A DNA stretch of 64,000 nt from Dromiciops gliroides (lineage: Eukaryota; Chordata; Mammalia; Microbiotheria; Microbiotheriidae), in NCBI RefSeq assembly GCF_019393635.1, contig NC_057867.1, positions 69,319,492-69,383,491 on the forward strand. The letters are read 5' to 3'. Of the stretch, positions 1 through 12,100 are shown piece by piece. Position 1 is the first letter of the stretch. Each line of letters begins with the position of its first letter. Under the pieces are notes generated by a model. That model did not search any database. It had not been told where the DNA came from and saw only the letters and a list, made by a program, of their open reading frames with translations. The translations under genes and the position numbers were made by a program.

Positions 1-1138
1 AGAAAAATCTGAGCACAAGGGAAAAATATCAAAAAAGAAGAAAAAAAAGCCCCAAAGTAGAAACAGTGTGATTTAATCTGCATTCATAATCCACAGTTCT
101 TTTTTCTGGATGTTGAGAACATTTTCTATCATGAAGTTCTTTGAAATTGTTTTGGATTATTGCACTGCTGAGAAGAGCCAAGTCTATCACCATTGTTCAT
201 CACACAACATTGCTGTTACTGTGTACGATGTTCTCCTGGTGCTGCTCCTCTCAGTCAGCATCAGTTCATGTAAGTAAGTCCTTCCAGGTTTCTCTGAACT
301 CCTCCTGGTCATTGTTTCTTGCAGCACAATAGTATTCCATTACATTCATATACCACAACTTGTTTGCCACCACAAAGAGAGCTGCTATAAATATTTTTGT
401 ACATGTGGGTCCTTTTCCCTCTTCTATGATCTCTTTGGGATACAGACCTAGTAGTGGTATTACTGGGTCAAAGGGTATGAACAGTCCCATATCCCTTTGG
501 GCATAGTTCCAAATTGCTCTCCAGAATGGTTGGATCAGTTCAAAGCTCCACCAACAATGCATTAGTGTTCCAATTTTTCCACAGCTTCTCCAACATTTAT
601 TAATTTTCCTTTTTGTCATATTAGCCAATCTGGTAGGTGTGAGGTGGTACCTCAGAGTTGTTTTAATTTGCATTTCTCTAATCAATAGTGATTTAGAGCA
701 TTTTTTCATATGGCAATAGATATCTTTGATTTCTTCATCTGAAAACTGCCTGTTTATATACTTTGACCATTTCTCAATTGGGGAATGACTTGCATTCTTA
801 TAAATTTGATTTTTTCCCTGTATATTTTAGAAATGAGGCCTTTATCAGAAATACTGGCTATAAAAATTGTTTCCCAGTTTTCTGCTTCCCTTATAATTTT
901 GGCTGCATTGTTTCTGTTTGTACAAAACCTTTTTAATTTAATGTAATCAAAATCATCCATTTTGCATTTCATTATATTCTCTATCTCTTGTTTGGTTATA
1001 CATTTTTCTCCTCTCCATAGATCTGAGAGGTAAACTATTCCTTCCTTTCCTAATTTGCCTGTGGTGTCACCCTTTATGTCTAAATCATGTACTCATTTTG
1101 ACCTTATTTTAATATATGGTGTAAGATGTTGGTCTATG
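1..1138 (-). mobile_element. L1 LINE, 3' part (ORF2 C-terminus), 5'-truncated
   Basis: The reverse strand from 709 to 266 reads an L1 ORF2 C-terminus: [46 protein letters not shown] and MNVMEYYCA. Further ORF2 (754-972) reads FDYIKLKRFCTNRN and WETIFIASISDKGLISKIY. The frame is broken by deletions. The 3' UTR runs off the left edge. Confidence 0.85.
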
Positions 1139-1872
1139 GAGGGCTAGAAGATTGAAGGAGTGAGAAAGAAAGAAGTTTAAGATGAAAGGAAATTTATTAG
1201 TTATGGAATAAGAATTCCAGAGAGCACAAGGAGCAGGTAGATCTAGAGTGGGACATTTCAGTATAAGGTTGAGGTAGGGCCTGAGAGAGTATTCCAGTGA
1301 GGATGGTGAATGGGTCTTATGTATCAATAACCAGAAGTTTTTGATCACTGGGAAGTGGTGAGTATTGGGGGATAGGAGTATGCTAACTTTTGAGCAATGA
1401 GTGAAGGCAGAATATTAGCAACTGATGAGAAGTCCATCGAGGGAAGTTTAAGATTAGATAATTTGAGGTCTTTCCTTAAGATTCTGCCTCCTGGAAGATG
1501 GAGATGTTGAGTCTTATAAGACCTTAGGAGGCTTGCTTCACATTAGGCAGCTATAGTTGGAAGAAGGAGTCAAGTTAGGAGGCCAGGGTATCTTACTCTT
1601 TTTTAGAGAATGGGTAGGTAGGGGAACAAGAGATTAAGGAGTTTTTGTCTGCAGGGTAAGTTGGCAATAGAGAAGACCCTGGGGCTGGATTCCACTTGGT
1701 TGAGAGGTGAGTAGTAATTCCCCAGTAACCCCAACCCCTACATACCCTTAAATAGATATACCCTGCAAAAGTAGGCTGAGGAAACCAGGAGGGCCCCATG
1801 GGAAAGAACCACCTGGGGCTGATGCCAGGGATCTGATTATCACCCATTACAAAACCATCTGATTCCCTTGAG

Positions 1873-2025
1873 TTTTTTTTTGGGGGGGGGGCAAGGCAAT
1901 GAGGGTTAAGTGATTTGCCCAAGATCACACAGCTAGTAAGTGTCAAGTGTCTGAGGCTGGATTTGAACTCAGGTCCTCCTGAATCCAGGGCTGGTGCTTT
2001 ATCCACTGCGCCACCTAGCTGCCCC
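1873..2025 (-). mobile_element. Marsupial tRNA-derived SINE with target-site duplication
   Basis: The full SINE body is present in reverse, ending in ccacctagctgcccc. The duplication tgattcccttgagtt occurs at 1860-1874 and 2067-2081. About 40 A/T-rich bases lie between the SINE 5' end and the right-hand duplication. Confidence 0.9.
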
Positions 2026-2109
2026 TTTTTGTTTTTGTTTTATTTTTTAATTTTTAAAAATTTTTTTGATTCCCTTGAGTTGTAACAAAATTCTGTTTCC
2101 GTGCTGGAC

Positions 2110-2290
2110 CTGCAGTGAAGCAGTATAGGGCATTGGCAAGAATGCCGCTTACCACCTGTGTGACCCTAGCTAAGTCACCAGTGCTCCTTTCTGGACTTCA
2201 TTTTCCTCCTCTATATATGAGGGGGTTGGACTGGGTGACTCTGAGGTCACTTCTAGGTCTAAGTCCATGCTCCTGTGATCTTCTTGCTCC
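2110..2290 (+). repeat. MIR-type SINE relic
   Basis: Core landmark tgtgaccctagctaagtca is followed by the tail motif gggttggactgggtgactct and a decayed 3' end near ctgtgatctt. Confidence 0.6.
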
Positions 2291-2903
2291 CATAAATATC
2301 ATTATTTATAATTTCCTCATTTTCGCTGTGATGTTATTGCCTTTCCTTAATTATATAGAGCATTTATTTTTTGTAACACTGGAGGGCAGCAAAGAGAAAA
2401 AAGTCCATTTTTTTGTTAGTAGTCGAACTGAAGCTTTCTTTTCATTTTGGAAGGAATGGCTAAGGTGAGGGGGGTTTTTGAATGCCTTTCCCTGGTCTCT
2501 CCTTGCTCACTCTGCTCACTTAGAGTTCTGTTGACCTGTGAAATTATAGCTCTCTTTTTTTTTATAGCCCTATGTTCTTCTATTTCTGCTCTCCAGAACT
2601 GCTCATCTACAATTGGATGGTTCTTCTCCTATTTCTACCCTCCTGAGTCCTCTTGTCTGAGCCTGGGACATCACTGTCCCAGCTGAGGCTGAAGGGGCCT
2701 GGGAGACCCAACCACACAGGGCAAGGGCAGTGGGCCTGGAGCCCTACTGGCTGCCAGAGGCAAAAACTCTGGGGACATTGACTGAATGAGACAAAAGGTC
2801 AGCACCGGGCCCCACAATAGGTGCTTAATAAATGCTTGGTGACAGTCTCAGTAACCTGGTGACAATCTCATGAACCGGCACTGCCCATGCTAGCCTTCGT
2901 GGG

Positions 2904-3121
2904 CTGAGCTTCTTAACTTGCATAGATTTCAGGGGTTCTATGAACATAGATGGGAAAAACCAAACAAAAACCAACCAAACAAAAAAACCCCAAAGCCGGC
3001 TTTGTTTTCACTAACCTTTGGTTTCCTTTGTAATCTTACAATTTGGTTTTATGCTACATAGGCTTCACCAGCCTGCCAGAGGGGCCCGTGACTGACATTA
3101 CAAAGGTCAGAAGCTCCTAAT
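2904..3121 (+). mobile_element. hAT-like MITE, degenerate copy
   Basis: The left terminus tgagcttcttaacttgc pairs with the right terminus aaggtcagaagctcctaa. The interior shares tttcaggggttctatgaac and ggcttcaccagcctgccaga with the copies at 6956 and 37759. Non-autonomous, no ORF. Confidence 0.5.
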
Positions 3122-4129
3122 GCCTTAACCATTTGTCCAGGCATCGAGTCTTGTTGCCCCCGTTGCCACCTGTGCCGATCATGGCCTTGCCACGGTAGTT
3201 CAGTGGGCAGGGTTGAATTTGGTTCCTTCTGCTGTCCCTTGGGCCCTGGTATTGACAGGAGGCCCTGGTCAATTATGCCTACAAACTTATGGATCCCTAC
3301 ACAAAAACATGGATATGTCGGGATTTCTTATGACATAGATACATGTAAAGACCATCAGAATGGCGAATCTTCCTTTTCGTATTTATTCTCTATGTACATA
3401 TTACCATGTACCCTTGCTGCTATGTCTGAAGAGAAGCTATTTATATGACACTTTGATGGATATGTGGCTTCTTTTTGGATTTATTTATTTATTTTTGCTC
3501 CTTACTTGATAATGGGTCTGTGGTTTTGGCGATGTGGATGTTTGCTCTAACAGGGCAGATTGCTCCCCATCCATGCCTTTTTGTCCCATGTGAATCTCCC
3601 ACAAAACCTCCAGAGATGACTGAACCAATGCACTGGAAACCTTGCTCTTGGTCTTGTAACTTTTCGCATGTCCCAGGGCAGCATGGTAGCTGTTTGTTGT
3701 CACAGGCTCTTACCATCTGAGTAGCCCACCCCCTGTGCTGACCACCCATTTTCGGGTCTCTTCCCTTGTTTGGATGCACAGATCATCACTGGCAGTATGG
3801 TAGAGCCTCCCTCTGTTCATTGCCTCTAAATTTCCCCTTGTTCCATCCCTGGTTCTTATTCTTCTGAGTCTGTGATTTTCCATGATTCATAGCCACATGG
3901 TGTCATGGGAAGAATATTGATGTTCATAGGATGGGCTTTTGCCACAGGCGGCAGCTTCGGGTCACTGAAAATCCTAGGCCTCTCTTCTCCCGTTTATTCT
4001 GGGATCCAATTCACTGCCCATCTTCAGAGCCCCCACATGCCATAACTTATCTATTATTGCAACACTTTTGGCTCTGAGAGTTTAAAAAATTTACATCCAT
4101 TCCCCCTCCTTATCATAATAGTCCACACT

Positions 4130-4320
4130 GACATATCAGTGAAGGTTTGCAAAGCACATGATGTACATTGTGTTATCTGACCCTCACAACAACCCCGTTA
4201 CTATCCTAATTTGACGGGGAAGCCGAAGTTCAGAGAGCTGAAGTGACTTGACCATTGTCTACTATAGAACTCAAACCCTTTAGGGCTGTACCTCAAGAGG
4301 GAGGATACCTGTCCCTTAAG
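4130..4320 (-). repeat. MIR-type relic, reverse
   Basis: Shows cctcacaacaaccccgttac and cagagagctgaagtgacttg, the reverse of the MIR tail and core. Confidence 0.55.
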
Positions 4321-4839
4321 AGGAACTGAGCTAGACAGAACCGCAGTCCGTATCCCCTGAGCCTACCAAATGTCTTGGTACATAAAGGTTGTGGAGGAAA
4401 AAATGTGCACGTGGCCTTTGGTGGATTGGAGGCTGGGCTATATTAATCTAGGAAGACTTTCTGAAGGCGGTAGCTCTTAAACTGGGACATAAAGTAGGAG
4501 GATTTGGCCATTCTGTGCTTAAAGGACACTTGGGGCAAAGACTTTGAGACTCGAGAGGGAGCGGCACAATGTCAACCTTCTGCCCATTCCCTTTTTCTGC
4601 CCCTTTAAAATAATTGTCATTCTAACAACCAACTACATATTGACCAAGAAACACCAAACCAAAGGGATGAGGCAGTTTAGGAGGTAGTATTTGAGTTCAT
4701 GTCTTCCTGGCTCCCAGTCCAGCACTGGAACCAAAAGAATGGCCAATAGCAAACTAGCAAATAGGATGCTTTTGTTCTGGGCCCCTCAGCTTAGTCAAAA
4801 ATGTCAACTCCTCTCTCTTGGTTTTCTTCCTCCCCTTCC

Positions 4840-5165
4840 CTACGTTCCTTCCTTAATCCCACCCTCCCTCCCTCCCTTCCTTCCTTCCTCCCTCCCTTCC
4901 TCCCTCCCTCCCTTCCTTCTTTCCTTCCTTCCTTCCTTCCTTCCTTCCTTCCTTCCTTCCTTCCTTCCTTCCTTCCTTCCTTCCTTCCTTCCTTCCTTCC
5001 TTCCTTCCTTCCTTCCTTCCTTCCTTCCTTCCTTCATCCCACCCTCCTTGTCTTCCTCCCTTCCTCCTTTACTCTTCTCTTTCCCTCTCTCTCCCTTCCT
5101 TCTTTCTTCCTTCCCTCCTTTACTAGTCTCTTCTCTTCCCTTCCTTCCTTCCTCCTACCCTCCCT
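4840..5165. repeat. TTCC/CCTT tetranucleotide microsatellite with C/T-rich shoulders
   Basis: A nearly pure TTCC tract of about 115 bases occupies 4921-5035, with interrupted CCCT and TTCC units on both sides. Open frames through it (poly-Ser/Leu/Pro/Phe one way, Lys/Glu/Gly/Arg the other) arise from the repeat and are not genes. Confidence 0.95.
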
Positions 5166-5189
5166 TATTTTCTTTTTAAAATAATATAA

Positions 5190-5480
5190 CTGAAGTCACT
5201 ATGAATCCAGCTCTGATTCTGCTGATTTCGTGGTTTTCCATGTTTTCTTATATGCATCATATTTATCTCTTTTTTCAAACAGCACTAACATATTCCATTA
5301 CTAGGCCATAATTGACTCTGCCATTCTCCAATTGTTGGACATATATGTTGTTTCCAGTTTCTTGCTCTTACAAATTGAGCAGCTCTGGATATGAACTTTG
5401 AATGGGAATATGAATATTTCCCTTTTTATGACATTTTGGGGATATGGTTCTGGCAATGAAGTTTAATAACTTTCTATATT
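5190..5480 (-). mobile_element. L1 fragment, old
   Basis: Reverse L1 3'-end signature: acatattccattactaggcc, then attctccaattgttggacat, then ttgagcagctctggatatga. Confidence 0.5.
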
Positions 5481-6739
5481 TGCTTTGGTGCATTGATTTC
5501 TTCCTTCAATACCTTTCATCATTTACATGGATGCTGAATATTTAAAAATTAGTTTCCTATTCCGGTACCTGTGGCCTGATGGAAGTTTGTATAGAGTCCA
5601 ATTAGCACTTTCTGATAGCAAAGTAGTTAAATGCCCAGTAGAGGATGCTGGGAAACAAGAAATTAGAAGGAGAAGGCAACAGCCCCAAGTTTATATGAAA
5701 ATCCACCTTGGAGCTTTTCCCTGTACTTTGTAGTTAGTGCCTTGCCTTTTCATTTAATTTCTTTTTTAGGACAGACTTGTTGTTGACAAATGAAAGACCC
5801 ATGCATTGGTGATTCTGCATCTCCAAACTAGTCCCAATTTGCTGAAAAATGGGTCATTGATTTGTCATTAGTGGTTGGTTGGTTGGTGTTTGGACAGCTA
5901 AGGAAAAATGGGTTATGGATTTATCTAATAGCCTTGGGCCTCTATGTTTTAATTACCCATGTTCTCTGTGATTAGTCAGTCATGTTGCTAATGTTTAGGA
6001 CATCCTGCTATATGAAATCTTTGTCTCCCCCCCACCCCACATCAAACACACAGAAACGCTCCCTCTCCCGCTTTCTCCTGACCAAGCAGTTGTTAGGATT
6101 AAGAGTATTGGAATCAAGATACTTCCAGGATAACTTTTTTCTTCATTTTTACCATCTGTGGTGTCTGCACAAGGAAACAGTCTAACCATTTTTTTTGGCC
6201 TCATAATTAGTGGTATCTGTCACAGTCTTTCAAATCCCATATCACCAGCATCCCCAAGTCCTCGTGTGCTACCTCCCACGAATGTTATTCTAGAGGTTAT
6301 ATGAAATGTTAAATATTTTTCCCTTGATAAAGTGCTATTCAGTTTTGTTTATATCATTTTAGAAGATAAAAAGGCTAAGTATTTGAAAGAAGGGGGAAGA
6401 TGGTGTTTTAAAACTGAGGAAAAACAAAATTGCTGTTTTAGAAATCACCTACATCCTGCCCAGGCTTCTTTTGTCAATGGGCTGTGGGAGTTCTCCGTGT
6501 CTGCCCAGATATGGCCTCGGGATAAGCTGTGTGACAAGGCAGAACCAGGGAGGAAGAGCACAGGGAGATGGTCGGGACTTCTTGTTCTTTTCCAGTGATT
6601 GACTGTATTCTCTGTCTTTCTGAAACGACCTTCTCCTGGTTTCCCATCCACAAGCCATCTGAGTGTTGCTTTTCTCTTCTCCTGTGCTTGCTGCCCAAAT
6701 CACATCTAATAATTGCAAGTTGTCAATCTGTTAACCATA

Positions 6740-6840
6740 ATGGCAGGGCCCGTTATGAGGTTCTGCTATTTATTAGCTGTGTGACCTTTGGCCAAGCCCT
6801 TCTTCTCTTGGGGCGTCAGTTATCTTTTCTGTAAAAGGTC
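6740..6840 (+). repeat. MIR core relic
   Basis: Landmark tagctgtgtgacctttggcc is followed by a short decayed tail. Confidence 0.5.
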
Positions 6841-6955
6841 ACACCGGTAGTAAGTTTATGACAGAGCAGGTTTTAAAACTCAGCTCTCATGAGTACTTGG
6901 GTGGTCCCTGTTTCTATTTGAAGTTAATACCACCACCCTTGATGTTTCTTCTACT

Positions 6956-7156
6956 CAGGGGTTTTTAGCCCCTTGGTCCATGGCTAGATTTCAGAGGGTC
7001 TGTGCACTTGGACAGGAAGAATCCTTTATTTCAGTAGAACTGATTTCCTTTGTGTATTTCATTTTAGGCATTTAAAAACATAATTCTGAGAAGGGGTCCC
7101 TAGGCTACACTGCACCATCAGAGTGGTCCAGGTACAAACAAGGTTAAGAATGCCTG
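6956..7156 (+). mobile_element. hAT-like MITE, second copy
   Basis: Left terminus caggggtttttagcccc and right terminus aaggttaagaatgcctg are imperfect inverted repeats. The interior has gcatttaaaaacataattct and gagaaggggtccctaggct. Confidence 0.6.
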
Positions 7157-7239
7157 GCCCAGATTCTCGTGAAGGTTCCTTATAGCTCTACCATTCTGGG
7201 ATTCTATGATTCTTGGGAGAAACCAAAGTCAGTGATTTC

Positions 7240-7460
7240 CACTTCTATGACACTTTAAGGTCTGCAAAACCCCTTTTCCCTTGATAACCCTGTGAGAAAG
7301 GGCATACAAATATGCCCATTTTATAGATGAGGAAACTGAGGACAAATCTAAGGCATTTGCCACAACTAGTATGCATCTGGGATGGGTTTCGAGCCCAGGT
7401 CTCTTGGTTCCATGTCTGACATGTGGCCTCTTAAGCCTGCCTTAGCTACCAAGCAATATT
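7240..7460 (-). repeat. MIR-type relic, reverse
   Basis: Includes ttatagatgaggaaactgag and ggtttcgagcccaggtctct. Confidence 0.6.
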
Positions 7461-7789
7461 CTCTAGCCTGTTCATTTCTACTGCCCTGGAGCTGAAGGAC
7501 AGAAGTGAATGAACTGGATAATTGGGAAATACAAACACACTTGACTGCATCCCTCAAGGTGAGAGAAAGATGAAAAAGATGAAAAGAGATCCATGGGGCA
7601 AGAAGAATTTCCATTGCATTGATTTGTACTCTCCAGCCTCGCACCACTTCTAGCCATTTGAATCACTTGACAAGCAAAGGAAAACACATTGTTTGCCCAG
7701 GGTTCCTTGGAGGGGCCTCACTGAAAGATGTCACACCAGGCCCACTGATGGTTCAAAATTGCTTGCCCTCTTCCCTGCTCTGACCCGGA

Positions 7790-7920
7790 ATGGATGTTTG
7801 CCTCCATTTGAACCCTACCTCAGACACCTGCTACCCCTGTGACTTGAGTGAGTCACTTAGCTTTTCTGGGCTGGTTTCCTCATCTAAAAAAGTGAGAATG
7901 ACAATACATATCATCTAGTG
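7790..7920 (+). repeat. MIR-type relic
   Basis: Includes tgtgacttgagtgagtcac and gtttcctcatctaaaaaag. Confidence 0.55.
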
Positions 7921-8094
7921 GTAGGCCAGGCACACCTTTCAGTGGGGGCTGGGCACGGAAAGACTCTGGAGGTGAGAGTGTGGCCAACACAATCCCCACA
8001 ACCCACAACGGGATGCAGAACACCTCTGTCCCCCCGCCACCTGACCTGCCTTCTTTTGGGCTAGGGAAGGAGAGAGAGAGGCAGGGTGGGTTGA

Positions 8095-8260
8095 TAGAGT
8101 GCTTCATGCAGACCGGGTTCCAGTTCAGCCTGGGTTCCAGTTCAGCCTCTCCTGTTGGTAGCCTCAGTTTCCTTCTGGGAATAGGGAGAGGGCTGGAGCA
8201 GATGGTCTCCAAAGCACCTTCCAGCTTTAATTCCAGGAGCCTATGATCTTGGCTCAAAGG
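8095..8260 (+). repeat. MIR-type relic carrying a 17-bp tandem duplication
   Basis: The tail gcagatggtctccaaagcac and ccagctttaattccagg fit the marsupial MIR tail. Inside it gggttccagttcagcct is repeated head to tail (8115-8131, 8132-8148). Confidence 0.5.
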
Positions 8261-8559
8261 CAGAAGTGGGAGCAATGGAGCAGGCATCTGTTTGCTCCTG
8301 GAGATTTCCCAGCCATTCGAGCTTGGCCAAATTGGAATGGGCAGGTGTGCTAGTCAGGGTTGTGGGGCAGGCATGTACGGCTTGGCCTGTGTGGACTTTG
8401 AGGCCCCTCCCAAATCTGGGGTGCTATGAATTGTAACTGCTGAGGTCTGGCAGGAAATGAGCTTCCCTGAGGATCCCAGTGGGCTCCCACGGGTTTGCCC
8501 GCCCATGAGAACTCCTTCCCCAGCTGGCTGATGAGTCCCTTGTCAGTTGGCCCCAGCCT

Positions 8560-8773
8560 GCTGGCCCCAGCTTCCTCCCCGCCTCCTCCGCTATCTTCCC
8601 CCGCCCCTATCCCTCCCCAGCCCCACTGGCGCAGGCAGCTCACAGGGGCAAGGGCACATCTGGCCTGGAGGCTCCCGGGAGCAGAGGCAAGGCTGGGAAC
8701 TGTAGCTCGGGAACTCTCAGGGGCTGAGGGAGGATTGAGCAGAGGAGGCTGAGCCAGGGCGAAGTGCCCAGCC
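8560..8773 (+). promoter_or_regulatory. Probable TATA-less promoter and 5' UTR of the exchanger gene
   Basis: This stretch is much richer in G and C than its surroundings. It has a GC-box-like ccccgcccc near 8598 and pyrimidine-rich blocks, and no TATA box at a suitable distance from the ATG. The transcription start cannot be fixed. The region is inferred from position and composition only. Confidence 0.3.
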
Positions 8774-9152
8774 ATGGGAGTGGGGCTGGCTCCACTCTGC
8801 ACCCTTCTCCTGGCTGCGTCCCAGGCCCGAGGTGATGCTGCGCGCTGGGGACCCCAGGACAGCCCTGACCAAGGGAGTGGCAGCTTCTTGGGACTCCAAG
8901 GGGGCCCAGACCCTGGCAGTGGCTGGGCCCCCCCGGAGGTCCAGAGTAGTGGCAGCGGCAGCAGCAGTGGCTGGGGCCCCGTGAGCAAGCAGGGCAGTGA
9001 CAGGGGGCTCCCAGACGGGCCTGATCATGGCCCCACTGACACCCAGGACTCGGGAGCCATGCACCCCCTCTTCTTCTCTCTGGATTATCAGCATGTGCAG
9101 GTGCCCTTCGAGATCACACTGTGGATCATGCTGGCTTCACTGGCCAAGATCG
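8774..9152 (+). CDS. SLC9A2-like: Exon 1: start codon, signal-like segment, extracellular N-terminus, start of membrane domain
   Basis: Encodes residues 1-126 plus the first base of Gly127 (phase 1), with donor gtgagt at 9153. The ATG at 8774 has G at -3 and G at +4 and is the first in frame after a TGA at 8750-8752. Residues 1-20 form a hydrophobic signal-like segment (LCTLLLAAS). Residues 21-95 are rich in Ser, Gly, Pro and Asp with no Asn-X-Ser/Thr site, so any glycosylation there would be O-linked. Residues 100-127 ([11 protein letters not shown], then [17 protein letters not shown]) match the conserved segment that opens the transport domain in NHE1, NHE2 and NHE4. The open frame runs on into intron 1 as far as 9478, but the donor is canonical and the next exon restores the family sequence exactly. 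Confidence 0.92.
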
Positions 9153-12100
9153 GTGAGTTGGGAGTTCCAGGCTTGCTCAGCCCTCTCTGGGTCTTCTCTG
9201 GTACCAATCTGTCCTCTTGGGGGCACAGAGACCTGGGGAGGTATCAGGGGGCCCAGAAGAGTGGTGGGGGCTTCAGCCCTGAGAGGCAACTGGGGCTTCT
9301 GGGGGAGGGACCAGACAGCTCAACCTGGGCTCAAGTGGATCAGACCTCACTTAAAGCCCTTTCCAGTGATCTGCCCCCAGCTCCTGAACAGCTCTTTATT
9401 TGTCTGATGAGTGGCGAAATCAGGGTGCTGCCCCTCTGCCCAGCCTTTGCAGAAATCCTCAATACTCTAGCGGTATGAGAAATGTGCCTGCTTTCAAGTT
9501 TCAGCCTTTGGCATGGAGGGACACTCCCAAATCCTTCATTAGTAAAAAGTGACCTGTATCTAGTGCTTTCAGGTTTGTAGAGAGCTTTAGTACATTGTCT
9601 CATTTGATTCTCACCAGAACTCTGTGAGATAAGGACCATTATCATTCTTTTTTATGGATGATGAAACTGAGGCAGATACAGTAGAGAGGACACTGAACTT
9701 CAAGTCATGGGACCTGAGTTCTAAAACCTCCACTGTACTTCCTTGTGACCTCGGTTAAGTCTCTGGGCCTCAGTTTCCTCAACGTAAAATGAGGAGGGGG
9801 GGATGGACTACGTGGCCTCCAAGTTCCCTTCATTCTCTAGCCCTAGATCTCCTATCCTGTCACACAGTAAAGCGCACATCTGAGGCAGGTCTCGATCTCC
9901 CTTTGTTTCAGTACAAGCCCAATACTGGATGGAACCATGTCCAAACGTGCTGTGCTCCAGAATTTTCTTTGCCAGGACTGTCTCTGATGCCTGTTAACAA
10001 GTGTCTTGGTATTTCTTTGGGAGACTTGTCAAACTAACCAGTGCTCAGGTGATGCCAGGTTGGATCGTGTATGCAATGCTTTCTACCCATAGTCCCCCAC
10101 CTCAGCAAGGGATTTTGTCAACTGCATGACCTATTTTAAGTCAAAACATATCAACAGCCTTGTAAGAAGTTGGGCCTGGTAGGCTCTCCCTTGGTAATCT
10201 GAGTCTGACATGTAGTGGTTACCCAGTAAATGTCGGCAGAAAGGGGAGAGCACCGTGCTGGAATTGTGTCCGTTGCAGCCTTCAGTACTGCTTCTTTTAG
10301 CTGGTAGACAAAGTGAGTGGTTTTATGGAAATGACTGCTCTGCAAATGCTACTGCTCCAGGAAAGGGACTTGGCCAAGGAGCCTGAACACAGGGCTCCAC
10401 TTCTCTGGCCTCTTGCTAACAGTGTGACCGAGGGCCAGGTCATTCCAATGTCCGAGCCCTGCTTTCCTCACTTGTTGCCCCAAACTGGCTTGGTTCACAG
10501 TCTCTGCCCTGGCTGCCTCACTGGAGAGAGCTGAAGGAGATTAGGAATGCAGGCGCATTCTGCAAAGGCTGAATGAAGTGTTAGACCAGCGGGAGGGATT
10601 ATTCTTTTGCAGCTTGGTAACTGTAGGTATTTGGGGTTTCCTAATACTTGCATACACATTAGAAATAGGAATTTCATTGCCCGGATGAGATTTCAGCACC
10701 AGAATAAGGGGCCTAGGAGGGAGTTGGAGAAAGTAGCCATCCTTGTATCTCTAGGTAGGACTGCTCTGACACCATCCCAGATAGAGATTGGCGGGCTGAC
10801 CCATCCTCAGAGCGGCCTCAGCAAACCTCTCCAGGGGGAGGGGCAGTAGCTGCCTTTTAGGCACTTTGTAGCTGCCCAGGGTGTGGGGGCTGCATCTTAG
10901 ATAGCGTCTGTCAGCAGCTTCTAGGATCCTGGATTCTTTCATGATGTCCCATAGCCCCATTCAGTGCTCTACTAAGGGGCATCCAGTACTTGGGGCGGGG
11001 GGGGGGGGGCGAGTCTTACAAGACCTATACATACAAGCATGCAATGAGAAAGCACCACATAAGCAAGTGTATGATTGGATATGTGCTGAGAGTGGGCAGG
11101 TCAAGAACTACTGCCAGTGGTGCCCACATTTCATTGGCTTGGCAGAGGAAAGCCCCTGGAGGATCGCCTTTGGTATTATCTCAGGGCCTTGTCAGAGCCC
11201 ATGACAGAGGGCACAAGTGGGGTGCAAGGAGTGGGACAAGCTTTGGAGAGACAGCCAGGAGTTCAGGCTCCATTTGTGCTGTTAAGTGTGCTCTTGGGCA
11301 GGTCCCTTTTTTTATCTGCTCCTTAATGCTCTCATTCTAAATTGGGGGGGGGGCTTGAAGGTCCCTTCCAACTCTATTGTTCTAAAGAAGAATTGAATAG
11401 CAAGTTAAACTCTAACCCCCAGTACCAGTACTAGGCCTTTCCAGGTTATTGAGACCCACTGCCACTGAATTTCTTATCATTCTGATTACAAGAAGGATTG
11501 GTAGGAATATTGTCTGCTGATAAATGCATCATTTCATGTTTTAAAATGTCTATACCTATTTATGAAGAATTCAGTGGATACATAGAAATGATCCTGCTGA
11601 TGTGAACTGGACAGGATTTATGAGTCAACATTGTCTCCATCATAGAGGACAAATACCTTTCTCCATGCCCCTGCATCTTAATTATATCATTATGAAACCG
11701 GCCCATATGAAATGGAACCCATTTTTTTTTTTGGTAAATCCTGAGGCTCAATGATGATGATGAACTATGGAACTGTCAAAGCACTTTCCACGGTGCTCTA
11801 CTGTGTACAAAGTGCTTCCACCCAAGACCTACTTGATGATGTGAGTGACCCTGGGTGCTTCAAGGCTATGCCAGCAGGTCCTACCAGGCTAGAAAGACCC
11901 TCTGATAGACAGTGTCTTGCTCTAGGACTTAGTTAAGTTTGGAGAAGCTTGGCACCAGGCTGGCCACATTGGGGATGAATTTGGGGAACTTTTTGAGTAT
12001 AAAATTCTAGTGGGGTTGCATCCTGAATCACTGGAGAGTCTGTATGCTGACAAAACTACAAATTCTTGAAATGTTGAAGTGATTTTCCTTTAGAGAGGCA

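Larger units (their letters stand above)
1139..8559. other. Upstream flank without recognised genes
   Basis: No exon-like segment was recognised. Apart from the repeats listed separately, nothing identifiable was seen in 1139-1870, 2291-2903, 3122-4129, 4321-4840, 5481-6739 and 7460-7789. Short open frames here lack family resemblance. Any exon of a neighbouring gene is too small or diverged to see. Confidence 0.5.

Noticed and set aside
266..709. 147-codon minus-strand open frame as a host gene
   Set aside because: Sequence is the C-terminus of L1 ORF2.
4691..5184. Long Ser/Leu/Pro/Phe-rich open frames
   Set aside because: They are translations of the TTCC microsatellite with no stop-prone codons; no homologue or splice context.
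8350..8988. 212-codon minus-strand open frame overlapping exon 1
   Set aside because: It lies over the GC-rich promoter and antisense to a conserved coding exon; low-complexity Pro/Ser/Gly content and no recognisable domain.
9153..9478. Read-through of exon 1 into intron 1 as a 234-residue secreted protein
   Set aside because: The gtgagt donor is strong and joining to 12575 restores the family sequence across a split Gly codon; the read-through part resembles nothing.
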